43,968 bases of DNA from Bacteroidota bacterium (GCA_029561355.1 JAKQJD010000124.1:1-43968); one strand, 5' to 3'. Counted from the first letter of the stretch, positions 23,328-32,884 are shown. Translations and numbers: made by a program. Notes: generated by a model not told the origin, from the sequence alone.

Positions 23328-24512
23328 ATGAAAAAAGTCCTACTAGCCTTCTCAGGCGGTCTCGATACAACCTATTGCGCCCTGTACCTGCGCGAAAAAG
23401 GGTACCAGGTACATGCGCTCACGGTACAAACGGGCGGTTTCAGCGCTGAAGAACTGGAACGAATAGAAGCCCATGCACGCGCGCTGGGTGTGGCTTCGTA
23501 TGCCGTAGCCGACGTAACGCGGCAGTACTACGACAGTTGTCTGCGCTACCTGATATACGGCAATGTGCTGAAAAACGGCACATATCCCCTCAGCGTCAGC
23601 GCGGAACGCATCATTCAGGCCATCACCGTGGCCGAACACGCTTCGGAGATCGGCGCAGATGCCGTTGCGCACGGCAGTACCGGCGCCGGCAACGACCAGG
23701 TGCGGTTCGATATGGTGTTTCAAAGTATGTTGCCGAATGTGGAAATTATCACGCCGATCCGCGACCAGCAGTTGAGCCGCGAGGCGGAAATCCAGTACCT
23801 GAAAGAACGCGGCGTGGCGATGAACTTCGAAAAAGCGGCTTACAGCATCAATAAAGGCCTTTGGGGCACTTCCGTAGGTGGCCGCGAAACGCTGGGAAGC
23901 CGTGACAACCTGCCGGAAAGCGCCTGGCCGACACCTGTGACCAAAACGAAGCCGGAAGAAATCAGCCTGACGTTTGTCAAGGGCGAACTGACGGCCGTAA
24001 ACGGACAAAATTTTTCAAATCCGACACTCGCCATCAGCCACCTGCAAGCCATCGCTCAACCTTTCGGCATCGGGCGCGACATACACGTCGGCGATACGAT
24101 CATCGGCATCAAAGGCCGGGTGGGTTTCGAGGCCGCCGCCCCGATCATTATCCTGAAAGCACACCATTTGCTGGAAAAACACACGCTCACCAAATGGCAA
24201 CTGTACTGGAAAGACCAGTTGGCTGCCTGGTACGGCAACTGGCTGCATGAAGGTCATTTGCTGGATCCGACCATGCGCAACGTCGAGAAATTTTTCACGG
24301 ACAGCCAGCAAACGGTCAGCGGAACGGTCTTTGCCACCCTGCACCCATACCGGTTTACACTGGACGGCATCGAAAGTGTGCACGACCTGATGAGCAGCAA
24401 ATTCGGCAGTTACGGGGAAATGAACAAAGGCTGGTCGGGCGACGACGTGAAAGGTTTTGCCAAAATATTCGGAAACCAGACGGCTATTTTCCATGCCGTG
24501 AACAACCAGTAG
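23328..24512 (+). CDS. argG: Argininosuccinate synthase
   Basis: A 394-residue enzyme joining citrulline and aspartate with ATP. The N-terminal ATP pyrophosphatase motif AFSGGLDTTYC is at residues 7-17. Further motifs are HGSTGAGNDQVRFD, ITPIRDQQLSREAEI and LWGTSVGGRETLG. Length is normal. The gene starts 19 bases after a palindromic element. argC follows after 4 bases, so the two are probably in one operon. Confidence 0.96.
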   Translation: MKKVLLAFSGGLDTTYCALYLREKGYQVHALTVQTGGFSAEELERIEAHARALGVASYAVADVTRQYYDSCLRYLIYGNVLKNGTYPLSVSAERIIQAITVAEHASEIGADAVAHGSTGAGNDQVRFDMVFQSMLPNVEIITPIRDQQLSREAEIQYLKERGVAMNFEKAAYSINKGLWGTSVGGRETLGSRDNLPESAWPTPVTKTKPEEISLTFVKGELTAVNGQNFSNPTLAISHLQAIAQPFGIGRDIHVGDTIIGIKGRVGFEAAAPIIILKAHHLLEKHTLTKWQLYWKDQLAAWYGNWLHEGHLLDPTMRNVEKFFTDSQQTVSGTVFATLHPYRFTLDGIESVHDLMSSKFGSYGEMNKGWSGDDVKGFAKIFGNQTAIFHAVNNQ

Positions 24513-24516
24513 ACCT

Positions 24517-25503
24517 GTGAAAAACGCCCCTATCCGCATCGGTATCATTGGCGGCGCCGGCTACACCGGCGGCGAATTGCTGCGCATTTTGCTGCACCAT
24601 CCGCAGGCCGACATCGTGTTTATTCACAGCAAAAGCAACGCCGGCAACCCGGTGGCATCCGTTCACCGCGATCTTGCCGGCGACACGAATCTGTGCTTTT
24701 CGGCTGATTATCAGACGGATGTGGACGTTTGGATTTTATGCGTGGGGCATGGTGAAGCGCGGCAACTGCTCGATAGCGTTGTGTTGCCCGACGAACTGCG
24801 CATCATCGACCTGAGTCAGGATTTTCGCCTGGAAAACCATTCGCAGCATGGCGACCGCCGGTTTGTGTACGGTTTGCCGGAACTGAACCGTGCGGCCATT
24901 TCGGAGGCCCGGAACATCGCCAATCCGGGGTGCTTCGCCACGGCCATCCAGTTGTCGCTGCTGCCTCTGGCGCAGGCAGGCGTTTTACGAACCGTACACG
25001 TCACCGGCATTACCGGCGCTACGGGCGCGGGCCAGAGTCTGCAACCCAGCCAGCATTTCGCCTGGCGCGCCAACAACATTTCCGCTTATAAAACGCTTAC
25101 GCACCAGCACCTGGGAGAAATCCGGCAATCCCTATCGCAACTGGCAGGTCAGGCGCCGGCGCCCGTGCATTTCATTCCCTGGCGCGGCGATTTCACACGT
25201 GGTATTTTCAGCAGCGCCTGCACGGCATTTGAAGGTAGCCTGGAAGATGCGAATGAATTGTACCGGAAGTTTTACGCAGCACATCCTTTTACCCACGTCA
25301 GTACGGAACCTATTGACTTAAAACAGGTTGTAAATACCAGCAAGTGCCTGCTGTTTCTGGAGAAACAGGACGACCAACTGGTCGTTCATGCCGCCATCGA
25401 CAACCTGCTCAAAGGCGCGAGCGGACAGGCCGTACAGAATATGAACCTGCTATTCGGACTGGAGGAAACGGCCGGGCTAGGGCTGAAAGCATCTTATTTT
25501 TAA
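24517..25503 (+). CDS. argC: N-acyl-gamma-glutamyl-phosphate reductase
   Basis: A 328-residue NADPH-dependent reductase. The nucleotide-binding GIIGGAGYTGGE is at residues 9-20 and the catalytic Cys139 is in NPGCFATA. Only a GTG (24517) can start the frame so as to include the Rossmann motif, so this gene uses a GTG start, four bases after the argG stop. It converts N-acyl-glutamyl phosphate to the semialdehyde. The acyl group may be succinyl rather than acetyl, given the carbamoyltransferase downstream. Confidence 0.95.
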   Translation: MKNAPIRIGIIGGAGYTGGELLRILLHHPQADIVFIHSKSNAGNPVASVHRDLAGDTNLCFSADYQTDVDVWILCVGHGEARQLLDSVVLPDELRIIDLSQDFRLENHSQHGDRRFVYGLPELNRAAISEARNIANPGCFATAIQLSLLPLAQAGVLRTVHVTGITGATGAGQSLQPSQHFAWRANNISAYKTLTHQHLGEIRQSLSQLAGQAPAPVHFIPWRGDFTRGIFSSACTAFEGSLEDANELYRKFYAAHPFTHVSTEPIDLKQVVNTSKCLLFLEKQDDQLVVHAAIDNLLKGASGQAVQNMNLLFGLEETAGLGLKASYF

Positions 25504-25518
25504 GTAAGCATCATCGAT

Positions 25519-26685
25519 ATGAAACTATTCGACGTTTACCCGTTGCAGGATATTACCATCGACAAGGCGCGCGGCGCCTGGGTATGGGACACGGCAGGCC
25601 GGAAATACCTCGACATGTATGGCGGCCACGCCGTCATCAGCATCGGTCATACGCACCCGCATTATGTGAAACGGGTAACGGCACAATTGAAAAAGATCGG
25701 TTTTTACTCCAATTCTGTGCATATGCCCATTCAGGAAGAACTGGCTGAAAAACTGGGAAAGGTGTCCGGAAAACCTGATTTTCAATTATTTCTGTGCAAT
25801 TCCGGCGCAGAAGCCAACGAAAACGCACTCAAACTTGCCTCTTTCGCTACCGACCGCAAAAAAGTGGTAGCCTTCACCGGCGCCTTTCACGGGCGCACCT
25901 CGCTGGCCGTGGCGGCTACCGACAACGCCAAAATCGTGGCGCCCGTCAATGAAACGGATCACATCATCCGCCTGCCATTCAACGACACGGAAGCCCTGAA
26001 GCAGTGTTTCAGCAAGCAGGGCAAAGAAATTGCCGCCGTTATTACCGAAGGGATTCAGGGTGTAGGCGGCATTCAGGTGGCTACGGATAAGTTCCTGCAA
26101 CAGATCCGGAAATTGTGCGACACGCACGGAGCCGTATTTATTGCCGACAGCGTGCAGTGCGGGTACGGGCGAAGCGGGCGTTTTTTTTCACACGACTTTT
26201 CCGGTGTTCGGGCCGACATTTATTCCGTCGCAAAAGGTATGGGCAACGGTTTTCCGGTGGCCGGCATCCTCGTTGCGCCGCACCTGAAACCCTGGCACGG
26301 TATGCTCGGCACCACGTTCGGCGGCAATCCGCTGGCATGCGCCGCAGCGCTGGCTGTGCTGGAAGTACTTGAAAATGAAAATCTTATGGAAAACGCCACC
26401 GCTATTTCCAAATACCTGACCGACGAATTGAGCCAGTTTTCCGGCATCCGGGAAATTCGCGGTCAAGGCCTCATGATCGGGCTCGATATGCCCGCCGAAA
26501 TGGGGTCGCTGCGGCAGGAACTGCTTTCAAAACAAGGCGTATTTACCGGTGAGGCCAAACCCAACGTTATTCGCCTGCTGCCTTCCCTGGCGCTCACGCG
26601 GCAGGAAGCGGGTGTTTTTCTGAAAAAATTCGGAGCCGCTTACCAGACTATCCATAAAAGCATTTTGACGCAAACGGGCGGATAA
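25519..26685 (+). CDS. argD: N-acyl-ornithine aminotransferase (ArgD-type)
   Basis: A 388-residue class III PLP aminotransferase. Visible are CNSGAEANENALK (residues 93-105), FTGAFHGRTSLAVAAT, the D210 region ADSVQCGYGRSG and the PLP lysine Lys239 in YSVAKGMGNGFP. It transaminates the N-acyl-glutamate semialdehyde. It starts 15 bases after argC. DSVQ instead of the common DEVQ is a form I associate with Bacteroidota members. Acetyl versus succinyl specificity is not decided by these motifs. Confidence 0.92.
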   Translation: MKLFDVYPLQDITIDKARGAWVWDTAGRKYLDMYGGHAVISIGHTHPHYVKRVTAQLKKIGFYSNSVHMPIQEELAEKLGKVSGKPDFQLFLCNSGAEANENALKLASFATDRKKVVAFTGAFHGRTSLAVAATDNAKIVAPVNETDHIIRLPFNDTEALKQCFSKQGKEIAAVITEGIQGVGGIQVATDKFLQQIRKLCDTHGAVFIADSVQCGYGRSGRFFSHDFSGVRADIYSVAKGMGNGFPVAGILVAPHLKPWHGMLGTTFGGNPLACAAALAVLEVLENENLMENATAISKYLTDELSQFSGIREIRGQGLMIGLDMPAEMGSLRQELLSKQGVFTGEAKPNVIRLLPSLALTRQEAGVFLKKFGAAYQTIHKSILTQTGG

Positions 26686-26717
26686 ACAGCGTTTGAGGAG
26701 AAAGAAGCGAAGGTTTG

Positions 26718-26762
26718 TTCAACTTATTTTTGCCTGAGTCAGAATAAGTCGAATAGCCTTTT
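26718..26762 (+). terminator. Hairpin after argD
   Basis: TTCAACTTATT faces AATAAGTCGAA with one mismatch across a 14-base loop. A short TTTT follows at 26759-26762 after TAGCC. A moderate terminator that would separate argC-argD from the large gene downstream. Confidence 0.4.
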
Positions 26763-26886
26763 AAATTATGGCTTGTATTTTGATATTATTGTCTTTTTAA
26801 AAACACCTTAATCTATTTATCCTATAGCCTTCGATCCTGTTAAAAACATCCTTTAAATTTATTTTTACACAAAAACCGTTACCTCG

Positions 26887-29800
26887 ATGCGTGTCTTGTT
26901 ATTCATCGTATTATCTCTTTTTTGCACTCCCACCCTATTTGCCGACAACTATCAGAAAGCCTGGGACGCCCTGGCTAAAAACGACCGGACAGCCGCCCGG
27001 GAATTTCTGGAAAAAGCCCTGAACGAACCTGAGCATGCCGCCGATGCTGCGCTCACATTGGTGCTGCTGGAAACTTTCGATGGTAATGAGAAAGTAGCGG
27101 CGGATGCCTGGCAAAAAGCGCTCGCCGCTCTCAAAGATCCCTATCCGTACTATTTTCCCTTGTGGTTCCACGACGCGGTCGCCGGAGATTACGGACAGAA
27201 AAATACCCGGCAGGAAAAAATGCTGGAAAAATTGATAGATGACCCGAATTGCCCGGGCATCTACAAAGCCGCTGCACAGTATGCGATGGGCCACCATTAC
27301 CTGTCCGAATCGAAATTCAAAGACATGCGCGCTGCGTGGAACAGCACGACGAATATGACGCAATGGCAATTCGCGGGTCCTTTCGATAACCTGTCCGGCA
27401 GCGGCTTCGATAAAAACTACGGACCGATTGCGCACCCCGAACCGGGAGCGGTTTTTAAATCGACCTATGATGCTGACATTCAATGGTTTAAACCTGAAAC
27501 GTACGTTGTCGAAGGATGGATACCTACCATCTATTATGTGCGCTACAGCACCGGCGTCGTGTTCGCACAAACGTTCGTCACCGCACCGTCCGACATGGAC
27601 GCTGTTCTGGCGCTCGGTTTCACCGGCAACATACGTGTGTGGGTGAACGACCAGTTGCTGATCAGCGAACAGGAATACCTGAAAACCGAATACGACGTGT
27701 TCAAAACGAAGTGCCGGCTGCAAAAGGGCAACAACCGCGTGCTGGTACAAATCGGTTTTGAAGACCAGGATTATCCCAATTTCAACCTGCGTTTTATAGA
27801 CGAGCGGTCGAACCTGATTCCCGGATTAACCAGTTCGGCAGTATACACGCCCTATACCAAAGGGACGGCAAAAAAAGAGCCGATGATTCCGTTTTTCCCG
27901 GAAACGTTTTTTGAACAAAAAATCAAAAACGAACCGGATAACCTGCTCAATTACATGCTGTTAGCGAAGACTTACCTCCGCAGCAACAAAAACCAGGAAG
28001 CGAATTCGGTCATTTTAAAAGCCCTCGAAAAAGCGCCGGATAACAGCATACTCCACATGGAGTACATCAGTATTCTGTCCCAAACGGAAAACAGGACCGA
28101 ACTCACCCGCGAGTTGCAGCATGTCAAGGAAACCGATCCCAACTGCCCGGCCAGTTACGTGATCCGTTTTCAGGAAAATATGAAAAGCGAACAGTACGAT
28201 GCTGCGGAAAAAGAAGCAAGCGAATACGAGCGCACTTTCGGGTTCGATGAAAACCTGTATGAAGATTACATTAAACTCTACATCGCGCAGGAAAAGTTAA
28301 AAGAAGCGGTGACGACTATTCAGGATGCGAGTGAAGCCTACCCGAACAGCGCCTATTTTAATGAAATGATGCACAACGTTGCGCTTCGCCTGCGAAAAGA
28401 TCCGCAGGGAGCCAATCGGATTAACGAACAATTTCTGAAACGGAATTTCGGAATTCCCACTGCCCGGCAACTGATTCAGGAATATTTCGAAATCGGCCAG
28501 AACGACAAAGCCGTCAGGATGCTTCTGGACCTGAACGAGCAGTTTCCGGGGAATGTCATTTACCTCGAACAACTGTACAACTACTATTACAGCAAAAAAG
28601 ACAACAAAAAGGCCGGCCAGTACGTCGCCATGCTGCTTGCCCAGGCGCCTTTTCACGCATCCTACCACGAATATGCAGCGCGCTTGCACGAACAATCCGG
28701 CAATAATGAATCCGCTTTGGCGTCCTTTCAAAAGGTATTAAAATACAACCCGAATGATTTCGACGTGCGCAGGCGCATCCGGGAACTGGAAAACCGCACC
28801 AACCTGAATACTTTACTGCCGCAGAACGATCCTTACGAACTGATCAAAAAAAGCAAGTTGCAGGATAAATCCCGCGAGTTCGACTGGTACTACATTCTGG
28901 ACGAACGCGCCACTATTTTGTATCCCGAAGGCTGCTCCGAAACGTATTATACCATCGTTTTGAAAGTCCTGAACGAAAAAGGCATCGACGATTGGAAAGA
29001 AGCCACCCTGGGCTACAATCAATACCGGCAACGCCTGATCGTGGAGAAAGCCGAAGTTGTAAAACCCGGTGGAAGTAAATTTTCGGCCGAGCAAAACGGC
29101 AACGAACTCGTATTCACCAACCTCGAAAAGGGCGACGCTGTTTACCTGCGCTATCGCATCGTCAGTTATGCATACGGCCGTATGGCCCGCGAATTCTGGG
29201 ACACGTACGCTTTCAATGCTTTTGTGCCGACCGGAATTTCGCGTTATGTCCTGCTCTGCCCCAAAAATCTCGACTTCGATAGCAAAATCGTACATACCGA
29301 ACTAAAACCTGCCGTACAGGAAGTCGAGGATTTCAAAGTATACACCTGGGAGACGCTGAACGAGCCGGCCTTGAAGGAAGAATCATTTATGCCGCCCCGG
29401 TTCGATGTTTCCAGAAGCCTGAATGTCAGCACATTACACGACTGGAAAGAAGTTGCCGACTGGTACTCCGATCTTTCTACGCTGCAATCCAAACAGGATC
29501 AGGAGGTACAACAGGCTGTAAAAAATCTGTTTCCGCAAGGAAAAACATTCAGCCCGGAGGAAAAAGCGCGCAGCATTTATGCGTTTATCCTTAAGAACAT
29601 CCGTTACAGTTCGGTGTCTTTCCGGCAAAGCGCATTTATGCCGCAAAAAGCCTCCAGTGTACTGCAAACCAAACTCGGCGATTGTAAAGACCTGTCGACC
29701 CTCTATGCCGCCATGGCACGGGAGGCCGGACTGGAAGCGAATCTGGTGCTGCTGAACACGCGCGAAAACGGCGAGGAATCACTTAATTTGCCTTCGGTGG

Positions 29801-30630
29801 ATTTCAATCACTGCATCGTCAAGGTAAAAGCAGGCAGCCAGGTATGGCATCTGGAACTCACCGATTCCAATCTTCCCTTCGGAAGCCTGCCCAACGGCGA
29901 TATCGGCGGCCTCGCGCTGGAAATTCCATACAACGGAGCCGGAGCGGCTGCGGGTATTTTCAAACTCAATCCGAAAAACCGCAGTGTCGACTACCGCCAC
30001 CAGCAGGTACAGATCGATATCAAAAACCGCGATCTGAGTATTGTCAACCATGCCACCCTGGGCGGAGCCATTTCCCGCAACCTGCGCGATGATTACGCCA
30101 ATCTCAGCAAGGAAGAGCAGTTGGAAAACATGCAACGTCTGATTGGCAAACGGTTTTCCAATCCCGTCACCCTGAAAAATGTGGCTTTCGGTGCACTCGA
30201 CCAGTTGCAGGACACCTTGCAGTACCATATGCAGTACAACGTGCGCAACGAGATCATCGAGATCGGAGAACTCAAGACCTTCCGCGTTCCATTTTATTAC
30301 ACGTTTATCAAATCGGACGTGTTTCAGGAAGAAACGAGGAATTTCCCGATCAACTACGGTGCATATGAAGATGCCGACGATTACCTGGAAGATATCACGG
30401 TGAACCTGCCGCAGGGCAAGCAGTTGTCCGATATTCCCAAGGACCTTGTTCTGGGCTTTGGCGGCATCGAATACAGCCTGACCTACAAAAAATTATCCGC
30501 CACCTCGCTGCAAATTATCCGCCGCATTAAAGTGAACCGGAACAATATACCGGCGAGCGAATACGCCGCATTCCGCGCTTTTGTGGATGAGGTAGTCAAC
30601 GCCGAAAACAGATACGTGGCTTACAAGTAA
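26887..30630 (+). CDS. Large exported TPR / DUF3857 / transglutaminase-like protein
   Basis: A 1247-residue protein with signal peptide MRVLLFIVLSLFCTPTLFA. Residues about 20-630 are TPR-like repeats with a beta-rich insert around 160-300 (LALGFTGNIRVWVNDQLL). DUF3857 follows (about 670-870, YYILDERATILYPEGCSETY and VYLRYRIVSYAYGRMAREFW). A transglutaminase-like core has the triad Cys933 (GDCKD), His975 (FNHCIV) and Asp993 (LTDSN). A further beta domain ends the protein. It is likely periplasmic, and the intact triad suggests peptide or amide chemistry. It lies between argD and argF', with eight bases to argF', so it may be transcribed with the arginine genes, although no arginine role is known. 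Confidence 0.88.
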   Translation: MRVLLFIVLSLFCTPTLFADNYQKAWDALAKNDRTAAREFLEKALNEPEHAADAALTLVLLETFDGNEKVAADAWQKALAALKDPYPYYFPLWFHDAVAGDYGQKNTRQEKMLEKLIDDPNCPGIYKAAAQYAMGHHYLSESKFKDMRAAWNSTTNMTQWQFAGPFDNLSGSGFDKNYGPIAHPEPGAVFKSTYDADIQWFKPETYVVEGWIPTIYYVRYSTGVVFAQTFVTAPSDMDAVLALGFTGNIRVWVNDQLLISEQEYLKTEYDVFKTKCRLQKGNNRVLVQIGFEDQDYPNFNLRFIDERSNLIPGLTSSAVYTPYTKGTAKKEPMIPFFPETFFEQKIKNEPDNLLNYMLLAKTYLRSNKNQEANSVILKALEKAPDNSILHMEYISILSQTENRTELTRELQHVKETDPNCPASYVIRFQENMKSEQYDAAEKEASEYERTFGFDENLYEDYIKLYIAQEKLKEAVTTIQDASEAYPNSAYFNEMMHNVALRLRKDPQGANRINEQFLKRNFGIPTARQLIQEYFEIGQNDKAVRMLLDLNEQFPGNVIYLEQLYNYYYSKKDNKKAGQYVAMLLAQAPFHASYHEYAARLHEQSGNNESALASFQKVLKYNPNDFDVRRRIRELENRTNLNTLLPQNDPYELIKKSKLQDKSREFDWYYILDERATILYPEGCSETYYTIVLKVLNEKGIDDWKEATLGYNQYRQRLIVEKAEVVKPGGSKFSAEQNGNELVFTNLEKGDAVYLRYRIVSYAYGRMAREFWDTYAFNAFVPTGISRYVLLCPKNLDFDSKIVHTELKPAVQEVEDFKVYTWETLNEPALKEESFMPPRFDVSRSLNVSTLHDWKEVADWYSDLSTLQSKQDQEVQQAVKNLFPQGKTFSPEEKARSIYAFILKNIRYSSVSFRQSAFMPQKASSVLQTKLGDCKDLSTLYAAMAREAGLEANLVLLNTRENGEESLNLPSVDFNHCIVKVKAGSQVWHLELTDSNLPFGSLPNGDIGGLALEIPYNGAGAAAGIFKLNPKNRSVDYRHQQVQIDIKNRDLSIVNHATLGGAISRNLRDDYANLSKEEQLENMQRLIGKRFSNPVTLKNVAFGALDQLQDTLQYHMQYNVRNEIIEIGELKTFRVPFYYTFIKSDVFQEETRNFPINYGAYEDADDYLEDITVNLPQGKQLSDIPKDLVLGFGGIEYSLTYKKLSATSLQIIRRIKVNRNNIPASEYAAFRAFVDEVVNAENRYVAYK

Positions 30631-30638
30631 ACAGATTC

Positions 30639-31586
30639 ATGAAACAATTCACCTCCGTTCAGGACATTCCCGACGTAAGCGCCCTGGTGCAGGAAGCGCT
30701 CCGTCTGAAAGCGCAACCCCTTGATTATCAACACCTGGGTAAAAACAAAACCCTGGGACTGGTTTTTATGAATCCCAGCCTCCGCACCCGGCTGAGCACG
30801 CAGTTGGCCGCTCAAAACCTGGGCATGAACGTGCTGGTGATCAATGCCGACAAAGACAGTTGGGCGCTCGAATTTACCGACGGCGCCGTGATGGACGGCA
30901 CAACGGTGGAACACGTAAAAGATGCTGCGCCGGTGCTGGGCAGTTATTGCGATATCGTCGGGGTGCGTTGTTTCCCGGGCCTGCAATCGCGGGAAGCGGA
31001 CTACTCCGAGCACATCATGAAGCAGTTTATCCGGTACACGGGAAAACCGTACCTGAGCCTGGAATCGGCCACATTGCACCCGCTGCAAAGCCTGGCCGAC
31101 GCCATTACCATTCAGGAGCACCGGCCCGCGCGCCGGCCCAAAGTGGTGCTGACCTGGGCGCCGCACATCAAGCCGATTCCGCAGCCGGTTGCCAATTCCT
31201 TCGCCGAATGGATGTGCCGTTCCGACGTGGATTTTGTTATTACCCACCCGGAAGGATACGAACTCGATCCGCATTTTACGGTCAACGCCACCATCGAATA
31301 CGACCGGCAAAAAGCCCTGGAAGGTGCTGATTTTGTGTATGTTAAAAACTGGAGCAGTTACCGGGATTACGGGAAAGTGCTTTGCACCGATTCTGACTGG
31401 ATGCTCACAGAACAGCATTTGCGCAACGCACCGGATGCCCGGGTGATGCACTGCCTGCCGTTGCGCCGAAACATCGAACTCAGCGACGAGATACTCGACA
31501 GTCCGCGCAGCCTGGTGCAGCAGCAGGCCGCCAACCGGGTGTTTGCCGCGCAGGCGGTGCTGAAAAGAATGCTGGGGGGAGAGTGA
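30639..31586 (+). CDS. argF': N-acyl-ornithine carbamoyltransferase, probably N-succinylornithine type
   Basis: A 315-residue carbamoyltransferase. Carbamoyl-phosphate motif FMNPSLRTRLSTQ is at residues 43-55, with HPLQSLAD, WAPHIKPIPQPVANSF and MHCLPLRR (Cys-Leu-Pro loop) later. The family is that of Xanthomonas N-acetylornithine and Bacteroides N-succinylornithine enzymes, not classical ArgF. The residue known to select the acyl group (Glu92 in Xanthomonas, Pro90 in B. fragilis) is Val90 here (DGTTVEHV). Val at this site favours succinylornithine in published mutants, as I recall. It makes the N-acyl-citrulline. The stop (TGA) directly abuts a GTGAATGG repeat. Confidence 0.92.
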   Translation: MKQFTSVQDIPDVSALVQEALRLKAQPLDYQHLGKNKTLGLVFMNPSLRTRLSTQLAAQNLGMNVLVINADKDSWALEFTDGAVMDGTTVEHVKDAAPVLGSYCDIVGVRCFPGLQSREADYSEHIMKQFIRYTGKPYLSLESATLHPLQSLADAITIQEHRPARRPKVVLTWAPHIKPIPQPVANSFAEWMCRSDVDFVITHPEGYELDPHFTVNATIEYDRQKALEGADFVYVKNWSSYRDYGKVLCTDSDWMLTEQHLRNAPDARVMHCLPLRRNIELSDEILDSPRSLVQQQAANRVFAAQAVLKRMLGGE

Positions 31587-31640
31587 ATGGTGAGTTGTGA
31601 ATTGTGAGTTGTCAGTTGTGAGTTGTCAGTTGTGAATGGC
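31584..31640. repeat. Single-arm word repeat, GTGAGTTGTGAATG / GTCAGTTG flavour
   Basis: GTGAATGGTGAGTTGTGAAT and GTTGTCAGTTGTGAG words start at the argF' stop codon. No opposite-orientation arm is present, so this copy is one-sided. Confidence 0.7.
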
Positions 31641-31654
31641 TGAGGGAAATTTCC

Positions 31655-31662
31655 CAACTTTG
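31655..31662 (+). promoter_or_regulatory. -7 promoter box before the KdpD-like kinase
   Basis: CAACTTTG matches TAnnTTTG except at the first base. Transcription would start near 31666, directly before the large hairpin element, which would then lie in the leader. Confidence 0.35.
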
Positions 31663-31671
31663 CAGGAACGA

Positions 31672-31796
31672 ATCGGTAGCACGGCTTTCAAGCCGTCGGG
31701 ATAAGGCCATTTATGGCCGTAGTTATAGAAAAAATAATGAAAGAGCCCTGAAGGGCCCTTCTCCCGACGGCTTAAAGAAAGCCGTGCTACCCGATC
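31672..31796. repeat. Cruciform-type element, three nested hairpins
   Basis: An outer inverted repeat (TAGCACGGCTTTC with GAAAGCCGTGCTA, then AAGCCGTCGGGA with TCCCGACGGCTT) encloses two small hairpins, GGCCATTTATGGCC and GAGCCCTGAAGGGCCC. This differs from the word-array elements in having a compact REP-like fold. It lies in the leader of the kinase gene, and a GTG inside it opens a false longer start. Confidence 0.88.
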
Positions 31797-31813
31797 ACTA
31801 CTTACTTCCCTGC

Positions 31814-32884
31814 ATGCAAAACAGGTCGAATACCACAGCGCAGTTTATTTCCAGTATCGTCTCCGTCACCGGCGTCGGAAGCGTTTGTTACCTTTTTTCC
31901 GATTTCATCGGTTACCGTTCCGTTGCGCTGATCCTGCTGCTGACGGTGTCGCTTCTTGCCATGCGCCTCCGTTTGTACCCGGTGCTGCTGGCAGCTTTGC
32001 TCAGTGCGCTCATCTGGGATTTCTTTTTCATTCCGCCCCGGTATACGTTTCACATCAACAGTTATGAAGACGTGTTGATGCTGGCCATGTATTTTATCGT
32101 AGCCCTGCTGAACGGAGTGCTCACCGCACGCATCCGTTTTTTTGAAAAACTGGCCCGGGAAAAAGAAGCGAAACATCAAACCCTGGAATTGTACGACACC
32201 CTTTTCGACGCCCTGTCGCACGAACTGCGCACGCCGATTTCAACCATCCTCGGCGCGTCCGACCACTTGCTTTCGGAAGATAAAAACCTGCCGGATAAAG
32301 ACCGCAAATCACTTGTTCTCGAAATTATGCACGCTTCGGAGCGCTTGAACCTGCTGACGGAAAATTTGCTCAACATGTCGCGGCTCGAATCCGGGTTTAT
32401 ACGCCCCAAAGCCGACTGGTGCGATCTTTCGGAACTGATTTACACGGTGGTGAACCGGCTGGAAGACAGTTTGAGCACACACCGGATACAGGTTTCCCTG
32501 CCCGAAAACCTGCCGCTGGTGAAACTGGATTTCGGCCTGACGGAACAGGTTTTGCACAACTTACTGATCAATGCCGTGAAACACACGCCGCAGAACTCGC
32601 TGATCCGCATTTCCGCCCATGCACAGCAGCAGCAATGCACGATCGAGGTGTCGGACTCGGGAAACGGGTTTGCGGATACCGACCTGCCGCATATTTTCGA
32701 AAAATTTTACCGCAGCCGCAATGCCGGCCCCGGCGGTGTGGGACTCGGATTGTCGATTGCGAAAGGGTTCGTGGAAGCGCAGGGCGGCACCATTACCGTC
32801 GAAAGCCTGCCCGGGACCGGCGCTTATTTCCGGATCAGCATTCCTGCCGAACTCAATTACCTGAAACCGGAAAACGATGATTGA
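31814..32884 (+). CDS. KdpD-like sensor histidine kinase (DUF4118 + HisKA + HATPase)
   Basis: A 356-residue kinase. ATG 31814 (MQNRSNTTAQFISS) is used because a GTG at 31784 lies in a repeat. Residues about 10-110 are four membrane helices with the DUF4118 hallmark WDFFFIPPRYTF. The H box DALSHELRTPISTILGASD has phospho-accepting His136. The ATPase end has N (LLINAVKHTP), DSGNGFADTDLPHIFEKFYR and GGVGLGLSIAKGFVE. The KdpD N-terminal domain and USP domain of the full-length protein are absent. Its stop overlaps the regulator start by 8 bases. It likely senses potassium or turgor, here next to kup and not kdpFABC. Confidence 0.88.
   Translation: MQNRSNTTAQFISSIVSVTGVGSVCYLFSDFIGYRSVALILLLTVSLLAMRLRLYPVLLAALLSALIWDFFFIPPRYTFHINSYEDVLMLAMYFIVALLNGVLTARIRFFEKLAREKEAKHQTLELYDTLFDALSHELRTPISTILGASDHLLSEDKNLPDKDRKSLVLEIMHASERLNLLTENLLNMSRLESGFIRPKADWCDLSELIYTVVNRLEDSLSTHRIQVSLPENLPLVKLDFGLTEQVLHNLLINAVKHTPQNSLIRISAHAQQQQCTIEVSDSGNGFADTDLPHIFEKFYRSRNAGPGGVGLGLSIAKGFVEAQGGTITVESLPGTGAYFRISIPAELNYLKPENDD

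Noticed and set aside
31784-31813. GTG start for the kinase at 31784
   Set aside because: It lies inside the cruciform element; ATG 31814 gives a normal N-terminus.
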